Shown here: piece after piece, positions 1 through 5,917 of the stretch
Layout: every line of letters begins with the position of its first letter
Position numbering within the stretch: the first letter of the stretch is position 1
From: Clostridiaceae bacterium
Lineage (GTDB): Bacteria > Bacillota > Clostridia > Oscillospirales > Acutalibacteraceae
Reading direction: 5' to 3'
DNA length: 7,512 nucleotides
Assembly (NCBI GenBank): GCA_904501685.1
Contig: CAJGBX010000064.1
Location: forward strand, 1 to 7,512
Notes under the pieces: generated by a model
The model's input: only the letters and a program-made list of their open reading frames with translations
The model's database searches: none
What the model was told of the DNA's origin: nothing
Program-made: the position numbers and the translations under genes

Positions 1-801
1 GACTTACAAATAATTGATGTATCACTTAATCAAGACCTAATCAACAGGATTAAAAATTCAAACAAGTCTGCCATAACTGTTATGAAAGATTATTTGTTTG
101 AAATACTTGGTGGACGAGATATACAATTAAGCGATGGAATAAACGCTATTGTAGATAGTAGTGATGCAAAACATATTGCTAATAGCTCTAAAAACGATGC
201 TGAAAAAGCAAGATTAACCGAAATCGAAAGAATTATACAAACCGCCGAATTTTATGATGAAGTTGATGTTAATCATAATAAATTCACTCAATTCAGATAT
301 TATGAGGTGCCGGTTAGATTTGGTGATAAAATCTCATTTGTAACGGTAAATGTCGGTAAAGGTAAAACCGACAATAAATATCATATTTATGACCTTACCG
401 AGCCAAAAGAAAGAAACACCCCAAACCGAATTAACGGTTTTGGGCGGCCCGTAGGTATCGCCCTTGGAAAAGGTGTTTCTAATAATAATATACCCAATTC
501 CTCCGAAAATGTCAAGGAAAATCTTTCGTTCAATAGTGAGGCTGAAAGTGATATTCAATACTCACTGCCTGATGAAGAATCGGTTGATTACATCGCTGAA
601 ATGGATGTGTTGGACGAGCAGTATCGAAACGGTGAGATTGACCGCGGAGATTATCTTGAACAGATGAACGAGCTTTACCGTAAAGCAGGGGAAACCTACG
701 GCACTATCGAGCAGGGTGAAACGGTCACAGGAAAAGAAAACTTTGACAACCCTGTACCAAATAATAAAAGTCCGTCAAACCCTTTGTTTATAAGGATTTA
801 A
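1..801 (+). CDS. Polyvalent mobile-element protein, C-terminal fragment (5' end outside the window)
   Basis: The frame is open from base 1 through the stop TAA at 799-801, giving 266 codons, so the true start lies upstream; the Met at 82 has no ribosome binding site and is probably internal. Seen: an alpha+beta region around window codons 28-135 with ILGGRDIQLSDG, AKHIA, a helix RLTEIERIIQTAEFYDEV, then strands ending YEVPVRFGDKISFVTVNV and KYHIYDLTE. This pattern resembles the LPD3/PBECR (barnase-EndoU-colicin-RelE-like) domains of large polyvalent proteins in phages and integrative elements. After it comes a low-complexity linker with DIQYSLPDEE, a short helical part (VLDEQYRNGEIDRGDYLEQMNELYRKAG, shown here only as a helix), and YGTIEQGE, a segment that in such proteins usually leads into a further domain. 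Here the protein stops soon after, and its last 13 codons lie in a terminator-like hairpin, so it may be truncated. Family assignment is by pattern memory only; no catalytic activity is claimed. Confidence 0.5.
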   Translation, partial: DLQIIDVSLNQDLINRIKNSNKSAITVMKDYLFEILGGRDIQLSDGINAIVDSSDAKHIANSSKNDAEKARLTEIERIIQTAEFYDEVDVNHNKFTQFRYYEVPVRFGDKISFVTVNVGKGKTDNKYHIYDLTEPKERNTPNRINGFGRPVGIALGKGVSNNNIPNSSENVKENLSFNSEAESDIQYSLPDEESVDYIAEMDVLDEQYRNGEIDRGDYLEQMNELYRKAGETYGTIEQGETVTGKENFDNPVPNNKSPSNPLFIRI

Positions 802-812
802 CGGACTTTTAT

Positions 813-813
<1 letters not shown>
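763..813. terminator. Long hairpin, probable bidirectional terminator between the ORF and tRNA-Ala
   Basis: The arms AATAAAAGTCCGT (763-775) and ACGGACTTTTATT (801-813) are a perfect 13-bp inverted repeat. The interior continues as AAA/TTT and CCTT/AAGG pairs separated by two C·A mismatches, closing on a 7-nt loop at 785-791. Read in either direction the distal arm ends in TTTTATT, so it can terminate the tRNA-Ala transcript (minus strand) and the plus-strand ORF. It overlaps the last codons of that ORF and its right arm ends on the first base of the complement of the tRNA CCA. Confidence 0.7.
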
Positions 814-888
<75 letters not shown>

Positions 889-902
889 AAGCGACGTTTA
901 GT

Positions 903-931
903 ATGATAACATATCTTATTATAAATTGCAA
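903..931 (-). promoter_or_regulatory. Promoter of tRNA-Ala
   Basis: On the minus strand TTGCAA (926-931) is followed by a 17-bp spacer and TATCAT (903-908), with TG one base upstream of the -10 (extended -10). A start near 896 would lie a few bases before the tRNA 5' end at 888. Confidence 0.7.
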
Positions 932-980
932 GTGTTTTTTAATATTTTTTTATAGTACATCGGATTTTCTATATTTATTC

Positions 981-1009
981 TTGCAAATTGAGGCATTATA
1001 GGATAAAAT
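981..1009 (+). promoter_or_regulatory. Promoter of pepD
   Basis: TTGCAA (981-986), a 17-bp spacer and TAAAAT (1004-1009) form a good vegetative sigma-A-type promoter. A start near 1016 gives a leader of about 33 nt to the ATG at 1049. It is back to back with the tRNA-Ala promoter, sharing the same -35 hexamer sequence. Confidence 0.65.
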
Positions 1010-1048
1010 AAGGTTAAATTTTTCCGCTTGAAAAGGATGTATTTGAAT

Positions 1049-2470
1049 ATGATTTGTGAAAATTTTCCTTATAATTACGAGTTCTTGGAAATTTTCGAGG
1101 AAATATCCAAAATACCGCACGGTTCCGGCAATACTGCGGCAATCGCTCAATATTGCGTAGATTTTGCTATTAACTGCGGTTGTGATGTTATGCAGGATTC
1201 AATGGGTAATGTTGTTATTAAAAGACCTGCCGGAATTGGTTTTGAATCCGCTGAACCCGTTATTCTTCAGGGTCATCTTGATATGGTTTGCGATAAAGCA
1301 CCCGGCAGTAACCACGATTTTTTGCGTGACCCGTTGAAGCTTACCTTTGACGGTAAATATATCACTGCCGAAGATACTACTTTAGGCGGCGATGACGGTA
1401 TTGCGATAGCCTATGCCTTGGCACTTGTAAAGGACAAAGAACTGCAATTGCCGCCACTTGAGATTTTGCTGACTGTAGACGAGGAAACCGGTCTTTTTGG
1501 AGCTGCCGGTCTTGACGGTAGTTTGCTTTCGGGTAAAAATCTTATTAACCTCGATTCTGAAGAGGAGGGTGTTTTGCTTTGCGGTTGTGCAGGCGGTGTT
1601 ACTGCATATACTTCGGCTGAGCTTGAAACCGAAGAGGCGACAGGTACTGTCGTTATGGTTACCGTTTCAGGGTTGGCGGGCGGTCATTCGGGCGTTGAAA
1701 TTCATAAGAAACGCTTAAATGCTGTAAAGGTTATGACCAAGCTTTTAAATTCTGTTGAGTGTGGCTACCGACTTGTGTCATTGGTCAGCGGTACTAAAAT
1801 TAATGCTATTCCTTGCAACTGTGTAGCCAAAGTGCTTATAGCTGCTGACGATTTGAAAGTGTTTAAGAACGGCATAGAAAGTGCTGAAAGCAGAATTGAA
1901 ATTATCAGCCCGGACGATAAGCTAAAGGTGTCTGTTGAAACGGAAACTGCTATTGTAAATGCTTTGTCATACGCTGATACCAAAAGGGTATTTGGATATT
2001 TTAATGACGTTGCTGACGGTGTTTTGAAGCAGGGTACAACCGGTGTTGTGACATCACTTAATACCGGTATCAGTGATTTTTCCGGCGGTAAATTTTGCAG
2101 TGTTGCGTTAGTAAGAAGTATGGATAATGCTGATTTAAGTAAGGTTGCCGAGGAGGTTTGCAATACCGCTTCAAAATACGGATTTGAATTTAAAACATCC
2201 GATTATTATCCTGCGTGGGAGTATAATCAGGTTTCGCCGTTACGTGAGAAAATAGTTTCGGTTTATGAAAAAATGTACGGTAAAAAGGCGACAGTTGCAA
2301 CTATTCATGCCGGACTTGAGTGCGGTCTTATATCGGATAAAATTCCCGGTATGGATGCCGTTTCTTTTGGCCCTAATATTTTAGATGTTCATACTGTTAA
2401 CGAAAGCTTGGATGTTGAAAGCTCAATAAGAACCTGGGAATTTCTAGTAGAATTGTTGAAAAGCTTTTAG
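1049..2470 (+). CDS. pepD: Aminoacyl-histidine dipeptidase (peptidase family M20C), 473 aa
   Basis: A cytoplasmic di-zinc peptidase, which by family knowledge hydrolyses dipeptides such as Xaa-His (carnosine-type) in peptide use. Seen: the conserved N-terminus FEEISKIPHGSGNT; QGHLDMV with first metal ligand His76 and Asp78; TLGGDDG with bridging Asp115; TVDEETG with catalytic Glu145 and ligand Glu146; NLDSEE with ligand Asp169; and FGPNILDVHTVNE with ligand His448. The middle section (roughly 185-370) corresponds to the lid/dimerisation insert, including GLAGGHSG. Length is close to E. coli PepD (about 485 aa). Start choice: ATG at 1049 has AAAGGA at 1032-1037 about 11 nt upstream and fits the family N-terminus. 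TTG at 1028 would leave a leader of only about 12 nt and has no Shine-Dalgarno, and ATG at 1037 overlaps the Shine-Dalgarno. No signal peptide. It appears to be monocistronic, between its own promoter and a hairpin. Confidence 0.95.
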   Translation: MICENFPYNYEFLEIFEEISKIPHGSGNTAAIAQYCVDFAINCGCDVMQDSMGNVVIKRPAGIGFESAEPVILQGHLDMVCDKAPGSNHDFLRDPLKLTFDGKYITAEDTTLGGDDGIAIAYALALVKDKELQLPPLEILLTVDEETGLFGAAGLDGSLLSGKNLINLDSEEEGVLLCGCAGGVTAYTSAELETEEATGTVVMVTVSGLAGGHSGVEIHKKRLNAVKVMTKLLNSVECGYRLVSLVSGTKINAIPCNCVAKVLIAADDLKVFKNGIESAESRIEIISPDDKLKVSVETETAIVNALSYADTKRVFGYFNDVADGVLKQGTTGVVTSLNTGISDFSGGKFCSVALVRSMDNADLSKVAEEVCNTASKYGFEFKTSDYYPAWEYNQVSPLREKIVSVYEKMYGKKATVATIHAGLECGLISDKIPGMDAVSFGPNILDVHTVNESLDVESSIRTWEFLVELLKSF

Positions 2471-2514
2471 TATATGTTACAAAAACTTTAGAGTAAAATA
2501 TATAAAATTGACCG

Positions 2515-2548
2515 AAGGCACTGCATTTTGTACTAAAAGCAGTGCCTT
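2515..2548 (+). terminator. Hairpin downstream of pepD, probable terminator
   Basis: AAGGCACTGC (2515-2524) and GCAGTGCCTT (2539-2548) pair perfectly over 10 bp around a 14-nt loop, 45 nt after the pepD stop. The downstream tract (AAATTGTGATTTTT) is only moderately T-rich, so efficiency is uncertain. Confidence 0.6.
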
Positions 2549-2551
2549 AAA

Positions 2552-2608
2552 TTGTGATTTTTACTAATCTTTTTATGATTTGAAAAATAAACTTGACAGA
2601 AATCACAA
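2552..2608. repeat. Inverted repeat TTGTGATTT / AAATCACAA around the sigma-gene promoter
   Basis: TTGTGATTT at 2552-2560 and AAATCACAA at 2600-2608 are perfect 9-bp inverted copies 39 nt apart. The left copy is upstream of the -35 box and the right copy lies in the -35/-10 spacer, as paired operator half-sites could. A similar pair with the same core TTGTGA/TCACAA lies before the response-regulator operon. The binding function is inference, and chance is possible in AT-rich DNA. Confidence 0.3.
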
Positions 2609-2621
2609 AATCGGTTAAAAT
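2593..2621 (+). promoter_or_regulatory. Promoter of the SigH-like sigma gene
   Basis: TTGACA (2593-2598, perfect consensus -35), a 17-bp spacer and TAAAAT (2616-2621) give a near-consensus sigma-A promoter. The predicted start near 2628 leaves a leader of about 50 nt before the TTG start codon. Confidence 0.75.
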
Positions 2622-2645
2622 TAATAAAAATGGTCATTTGTGTGC

Positions 2646-2657
2646 ATTTGCGCAAAT
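2646..2657. promoter_or_regulatory. 12-bp palindrome in the sigma-gene leader
   Basis: ATTTGCGCAAAT is a perfect palindrome just downstream of the predicted transcription start and 7 nt before the Shine-Dalgarno AAGGAAG. It could be an operator or a small RNA stem. No regulator is identified. Confidence 0.3.
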
Positions 2658-2677
2658 TATCGGCAAGGAAGATGTAA

Positions 2678-3220
2678 TTGATTACTCCTGAAAACAGCAA
2701 AAACGTTAAAAAAACGGTGGCTACCGCTTCTGAATCGGTTGTAGCAGTTCTCAGTGAGTATGCTCCGCTTGTCAAGTCAAGGGCATTAAGGTATCTTAAT
2801 AATTACTGTGAGCTTGATGATTTGATTCAAGAGGGTAATATCGGCTTGCTGACGGCCTCCTTGAAGTATAAAAGTGAGCTTGCCGGTTTTAATTCGTTTG
2901 CCCGCAGATGCATTGATGCAGCTATTATTGACTATCTCCGCCGCTTGAATAAGCTTTCCGAGATCCCTAAGGAATATCAGGTTGATATAGTGGATTTTGA
3001 GGTTGCCGATTCAGCACCCGACCCTATTGAGGTATTAACCGTTAAGGATGAGTACTTAAAGGTGGTTGAGCGTGCAAGAGAGGTACTGTCAAGCAGAGAA
3101 TTTGCGGTGTTTTCATATATGCTGCGAGGTTTTTATCCGAAAGAGATTGCATTGCGACTTGAGACTGATGTGAAATCGGTCAACAATACGATTGGTCGCA
3201 TACGTGCAAAACTGAAGTAG
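2678..3220 (+). CDS. Compact SigH-like RNA polymerase sigma factor, 180 aa
   Basis: A sigma-70-family factor that should direct RNA polymerase to a specific promoter set. Seen: region 2 at about residues 28-92, with core-binding DDLIQEG (47-53) and promoter-recognition helix FNSFARRCIDAAIIDYLRR; a short linker with PDPIEVL; and region 4 at about 135-180, with LSSREFAVFSYMLRGFYPKEIA and KSVNNTIGRIRAKL. The last motif closely parallels the SigH (Spo0H) C-terminus, KSIDNALQRVKRKL. Regions 1.1 and 3 are absent, and at 180 aa it is shorter than Bacillus SigH (about 218 aa). The start TTG at 2678 is chosen because AAGGAAG (2665-2671) lies 6 nt upstream, while the ATG at 2672 is followed at once by a stop. 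It is not in the usual sigH context (secE/nusG region), so it may be a paralogue with its own regulon. No anti-sigma gene is adjacent, and no terminator is visible before the zinc-ribbon gene. Confidence 0.85.
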   Translation: MITPENSKNVKKTVATASESVVAVLSEYAPLVKSRALRYLNNYCELDDLIQEGNIGLLTASLKYKSELAGFNSFARRCIDAAIIDYLRRLNKLSEIPKEYQVDIVDFEVADSAPDPIEVLTVKDEYLKVVERAREVLSSREFAVFSYMLRGFYPKEIALRLETDVKSVNNTIGRIRAKLK

Positions 3221-3237
3221 GTTGTTTTAGTTTATAT

Positions 3238-3305
3238 GCCCTTAGTAGCTTAAAGTAGCAAGAGCGTTGTATTCAAAGATGTCGGTGCGATTCCGTCCGG
3301 GGCTA
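3238..3305 (+). pseudogene. tRNA-like sequence, probably a degenerate tRNA remnant
   Basis: Between the sigma gene and the zinc-ribbon gene the sequence follows the order of a tRNA. It has GCCC (3238-3241), which can pair with GGGC (3300-3303). TAGCTT and AGAGCG (3261-3266) make a D-arm-like hairpin, followed by TTGTATTC as a 5' anticodon half. GTCGG and CCGTC enclose a T-loop-like TGCGATT (3286-3292), then comes GGGGCTA as acceptor 3' strand. It lacks the 3' half of the anticodon stem (about 8 nt short), the GG of the D-loop, T55 of the T-loop and CCA, so it cannot be a working tRNA. It may be a pseudogene or a structured leader of the next gene. The T-arm-like half also vaguely resembles a cobalamin-riboswitch core, which I consider less likely. 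Confidence 0.35.
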
Positions 3306-3334
3306 AAATACTCATATTGAGAGAGGTAAAAAAC

Positions 3335-3616
3335 ATGTTCGAAGACAAGACCCTTAAGTGCAAAGACTGCGGAGAAGATTTCGTATTTACTGCAGGCGAG
3401 CAGGAGTTCTATGAGTCCAAGGGATTCGTAAATGAGCCCCAGCGCTGCAAGAAGTGCCGTGATGCCCGCAAGAATGCAGGTAGAGCTCCGAAAGAGATGC
3501 ATGAGGCCGTTTGTGCTTCTTGCGGAAAGCCCGCAATGGTTCCGTTCGTACCGCGTGACGACCGTCCCGTATATTGCAGCGAGTGCTTTGCCAAGATGAA
3601 GGAAGAGCAGGCTTAA
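3335..3616 (+). CDS. Double zinc-ribbon protein (zf-trcl / CxxC-x17-CxxC type), 93 aa
   Basis: A small cytoplasmic protein of unknown biochemical role. Seen: a first ribbon with CKDC (Cys9, Cys12) and CKKC (Cys38, Cys41) separated by 25 residues, containing FVFTAGEQEFYESKGF, which matches the 'probable zinc-ribbon' family (zf-trcl). A second ribbon has CASC (Cys60, Cys63), exactly 17 residues, then CSEC (Cys81, Cys84), with VPFVPRDDRPVYC, matching the CxxC-x17-CxxC family. All eight cysteines are present, so two Zn sites are predicted. The start ATG at 3335 has GAGAGGT (3321-3327) 7 nt upstream; the in-frame TTG at 3317 lies before that site and is rejected. Codon choice is unlike the neighbours (many AAG, CGC, CCC, TTC, GAG), as in highly expressed genes. 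It may be expressed from the sigma promoter or from a weak TAAAAT at 3304-3309. Role in nucleic-acid or ribosome binding is speculation. Confidence 0.9.
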   Translation: MFEDKTLKCKDCGEDFVFTAGEQEFYESKGFVNEPQRCKKCRDARKNAGRAPKEMHEAVCASCGKPAMVPFVPRDDRPVYCSECFAKMKEEQA

Positions 3617-3635
3617 TTTAATTTAGCTTTTCTTC

Positions 3636-3667
3636 GGCCGTTTCAGTTTTTTCTGAAGCGGCCTTTT
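3636..3667 (+). terminator. Rho-independent terminator after the zinc-ribbon gene
   Basis: GGCCGTTTCAG (3636-3646) and CTGAAGCGGCC (3653-3663) form an 11-bp stem with one G·U pair around a TTTTTT loop, followed by TTTTCATTTT. It lies 19 nt after the stop codon and separates this block from the two-component operon. Confidence 0.92.
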
Positions 3668-3670
3668 CAT

Positions 3671-3767
3671 TTTATTGTGATTTTTCTATTATATAACATT
3701 TTTTTAATAATTTATTCATATATTCCTTGTCGGTTGATTTAAAATAGAACTATGGACTCACAATAAA
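3671..3767. repeat. Inverted repeat TTTATTGTGA / TCACAATAAA before the response-regulator operon
   Basis: TTTATTGTGA (3671-3680) and TCACAATAAA (3758-3767) are perfect 10-bp inverted copies 77 nt apart. They bracket the whole promoter region, the right copy ending just before the Shine-Dalgarno. The core TTGTGA/TCACAA recurs before the sigma gene. They could be half-sites for one regulator acting on both; this is inference. Confidence 0.3.
3715..3745 (+). promoter_or_regulatory. Tentative promoter of the two-component/htrA operon
   Basis: The best -10 is TAAAAT (3740-3745), giving a leader of about 32 nt, but the only -35-like hexamer is TTCATA (3715-3720) at a long 19-bp spacing. A weak -35 would fit an activator-dependent or autoregulated promoter. 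An alternative is TTGTCG (3727-3732) with TATGGA (3751-3756), which is poorer. The site is not firmly established. Confidence 0.3.
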
Positions 3768-3783
3768 TAAAGGGGGTATTGCT

Positions 3784-4476
3784 ATGCCGAATAAAAAAGT
3801 ACTTATAGTTGATGATGATATAAATATATGCGAGCTTTTACGTCTTTATCTCGAAAAGGACGGATTTGACACAGTTATAGCCAATGACGGTGAGGCGGCT
3901 ATAGTGAAATTTAATTTAGAGGAACCCGACCTGATTCTTCTTGATGTTATGATGCCGAAGTTAGACGGTTGGCAGGTTTGCAGAACTATACGCAAATCGT
4001 CGCAGGTGCCGATAATTATGCTTACTGCAAAGGGTGAAACCTTTGATAAAATATTAGGACTCGACCTTGGTGCCGATGACTACGTTACCAAGCCTTTTGA
4101 CTCAAAAGAGGTGGTGGCACGTGTTAAGGCAGTTTTAAGAAGAGTGGGTGGCAGTGACGAAAATGCCGAAAAAATTGTAAAGTATGATAAGTTAACAATC
4201 AATCTTACAAATTATGAGCTGATTGTTGACGGAAAGCCGGTTGATACTCCTCCTAAGGAGCTTGAGCTGATATATCATTTGGCAAGCAATCCCAACCGTG
4301 TTTATTCACGTGACCAGCTGCTTGACGAGGTCTGGGGCTTTGAATATTACGGTGATTCACGTACCGTTGATGTTCATGTTAAAAGATTACGTGAAAAGCT
4401 CGAGGGTGTTTCCGACCAATGGTCGATTAAGACTGTTTGGAGCGTAGGCTACAAATTCGAATTAAAGCAGAACTGA
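3784..4476 (+). CDS. OmpR/PhoB-family response regulator, 230 aa
   Basis: A DNA-binding transcription factor activated by phosphorylation, presumably by the kinase encoded next. Seen: receiver domain at residues 4-118 with acidic pocket Asp11-Asp12, phospho-acceptor Asp54 in LILLDVMMPKLDG, switch residue Thr81 (MLTA), Tyr100 and Lys103 (YVTKPF). A winged-helix output domain spans about 130-228, with PPKELELIYHLASNPNRVYS, the recognition-helix region DSRTVDVHVKRLREKL and the terminal wing TVWSVGYKF. Length is typical. The start ATG has a strong AAAGGGGG 7 nt upstream. First gene of the operon; the kinase starts 4 nt after its stop. The type resembles many clostridial regulators of the PhoP/ResD/WalR group, and sequence alone does not tell which stimulus or regulon it serves. 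Confidence 0.96.
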   Translation: MPNKKVLIVDDDINICELLRLYLEKDGFDTVIANDGEAAIVKFNLEEPDLILLDVMMPKLDGWQVCRTIRKSSQVPIIMLTAKGETFDKILGLDLGADDYVTKPFDSKEVVARVKAVLRRVGGSDENAEKIVKYDKLTINLTNYELIVDGKPVDTPPKELELIYHLASNPNRVYSRDQLLDEVWGFEYYGDSRTVDVHVKRLREKLEGVSDQWSIKTVWSVGYKFELKQN

Positions 4477-4480
4477 TTAT

Positions 4481-5911
4481 ATGAGAAACCGATTGTTTCA
4501 TAAGTTGTTTTTGACTACGGCAGTAGCGTTGATAATCAGCGTTTTGTTGATTATGGTGCTTTTTAGCGTTTCGGTAACTAATTATTTTATAAACGATAAA
4601 AAACAGCTTCTGACCGATAACTGTAAAACGGTGGCTAGTGTTTTAACCAGCCGTACCGACAGTAATATCAATTTTCAGGCAGGACTTGATGCAATGCTCG
4701 GTGTTGTGTCGAATGCCGTGCTTGGTGAAACCTATATCTGTGATTATGAGGGGAATGTCTTTTCTTGCAGCTGCAACGAATGGATTGCCGATAAGAACTG
4801 CGTTCATTCAAAACGTGTTATATCCGAACGAATCCGTAACGCAGCGTCAAAGGGAAGCTATTTTGAGGTTGGACGTTTTGATGAGCGTCTTCAAAAGACT
4901 CATTATACTTCAGTCACACCGTTTTACTTGAGCACAGGCTCAGTGGCAGGTTATGTTATAATTTCCTCGCCGGCACATTTGTTGCAGGATATGTGGTCTG
5001 AATTAAGTGAAATTTTTATTTTATGCACTGCCTTACCTCTAACGGTTTTGTTTGTTTTCCTTTATTTTATGACCAAGAAAATAACCTTGCCGGTTAATTT
5101 AATGTCGAGTGCCGCGGTAAAGATGTCGAAAGGTGATTTTTCCGAGCGTATACCCGTTAAGGGTGACGACGAAATTGCCGAGCTTTCAAAGGCTTTTAAT
5201 GCTATGTCAAACTCACTGACTCAGCTTGAGGGTATGCGTAGAAACTTTATTGCCAATGTTTCGCACGAGCTTCGTACACCGATGACTACTATAGGAGGAT
5301 TTATTGACGGTATTTTGGACGGGACAATACCTAAAGATAAGCAGGAACAGTATCTTACCATTATCTCGACAGAGATAAAAAGACTTTCAAGAATAGTTCA
5401 GTCGATGCTTAATTTAGCCAGGCTGGAGTCGGGTGAACAAAAGGTGAACCTAGTAAAATTCGGTCTTTGTGATTTGGCTATTGAAGTAATGCTTTCTCAA
5501 GAGCAGCGAATCGAAGCAAAAAGCATTAATATCGAGGGTCTTGATGATGGTACTGACATTAAGGTGACCGCCGACCGTGATTTGATATATCAGGCGGTTT
5601 ACAATTTGGTTGATAACGCTATAAAATTCACACCTTATAACGGTACTGTTAAAATAACTGTTTCGAGTGATAAAGATACTGCTAAAATTGCCATAAGAAA
5701 TGACGGTGAGGGTATACCGCCCGGTGACATGCAGTATATCTTTGAACGTTTTTATAAATCCGACAAATCACGTTCGGTTAATAAAGAGGGTATAGGCTTG
5801 GGACTTTATATTACCAAAACCATTGTTGATATTCATAAAGGCAATATAACGGTCAGCAGCGTGCCGGATAGGTTTACTGAATTTGTAATTACACTACCCG
5901 TGAAAGGATAA
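4481..5911 (+). CDS. Membrane sensor histidine kinase, 476 aa
   Basis: The partner kinase of the preceding regulator. Seen: TM1 at about residues 10-32; an extracytoplasmic sensor at about 33-175; TM2 at about 176-197 (IFILCTALPLTVLFVFLYFM); HAMP at about 198-250; HisKA with SHELRTP and phospho-acceptor His262; and the HATPase_c domain with N-box NLVDNA (375-380), G1 NDGEGIP (407-413), F-box region FERFYKSD and G2 GIGLGLYI (437-444). All catalytic motifs are intact. The sensor has a PAS/Cache-like core (YICDYEGNVF ... SVAGYVIISS) with an insert holding Cys87, Cys96, Cys98, Cys107 and His109, which could form disulfides or bind a metal. The ATG follows the regulator stop by 4 nt with only a weak Shine-Dalgarno (AAAGCAGA), suggesting translational coupling. 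The signal is not known. Confidence 0.95.
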   Translation: MRNRLFHKLFLTTAVALIISVLLIMVLFSVSVTNYFINDKKQLLTDNCKTVASVLTSRTDSNINFQAGLDAMLGVVSNAVLGETYICDYEGNVFSCSCNEWIADKNCVHSKRVISERIRNAASKGSYFEVGRFDERLQKTHYTSVTPFYLSTGSVAGYVIISSPAHLLQDMWSELSEIFILCTALPLTVLFVFLYFMTKKITLPVNLMSSAAVKMSKGDFSERIPVKGDDEIAELSKAFNAMSNSLTQLEGMRRNFIANVSHELRTPMTTIGGFIDGILDGTIPKDKQEQYLTIISTEIKRLSRIVQSMLNLARLESGEQKVNLVKFGLCDLAIEVMLSQEQRIEAKSINIEGLDDGTDIKVTADRDLIYQAVYNLVDNAIKFTPYNGTVKITVSSDKDTAKIAIRNDGEGIPPGDMQYIFERFYKSDKSRSVNKEGIGLGLYITKTIVDIHKGNITVSSVPDRFTEFVITLPVKG

Positions 5912-5917
5912 ATTTTA

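Noticed and set aside
1028..1048. Upstream TTG or ATG (1037) start for pepD
   Set aside because: TTG at 1028 has no Shine-Dalgarno and would be only about 12 nt from the predicted transcript start; ATG at 1037 overlaps the Shine-Dalgarno. ATG at 1049 fits the family N-terminus.
1765..2163. 132-codon open frame on the minus strand inside pepD
   Set aside because: It lies opposite a clearly conserved enzyme, has no ribosome binding site or recognisable domain, and is a shadow of pepD.
3281..3305. Cobalamin-riboswitch-like core (GGTGCGATTCCG)
   Set aside because: The conserved AAAAGGGAA and GCCCCCGC-ACTG elements are missing, the region is too short, and the downstream gene has no B12 link. 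The tRNA reading explains more of the stretch.
3317..3334. TTG start extending the zinc-ribbon protein by six residues
   Set aside because: The Shine-Dalgarno GAGAGGT lies inside this extension and is ideally spaced for the ATG at 3335.
3335..3616. DksA/TraR-type zinc-finger regulator
   Set aside because: The cysteine spacing (x25 and x17 between CxxC pairs) and the lack of the DksA coiled coil fit the zf-trcl/CxxC-x17-CxxC family instead.
2551..3685. Shared 12-mer ATTGTGATTTTT at 2551 and 3674 as a mobile repeat
   Set aside because: Homology does not extend beyond 12 bp, and AT-rich words of this length recur by chance in a window this size. Only the inverted-pair arrangement is reported.
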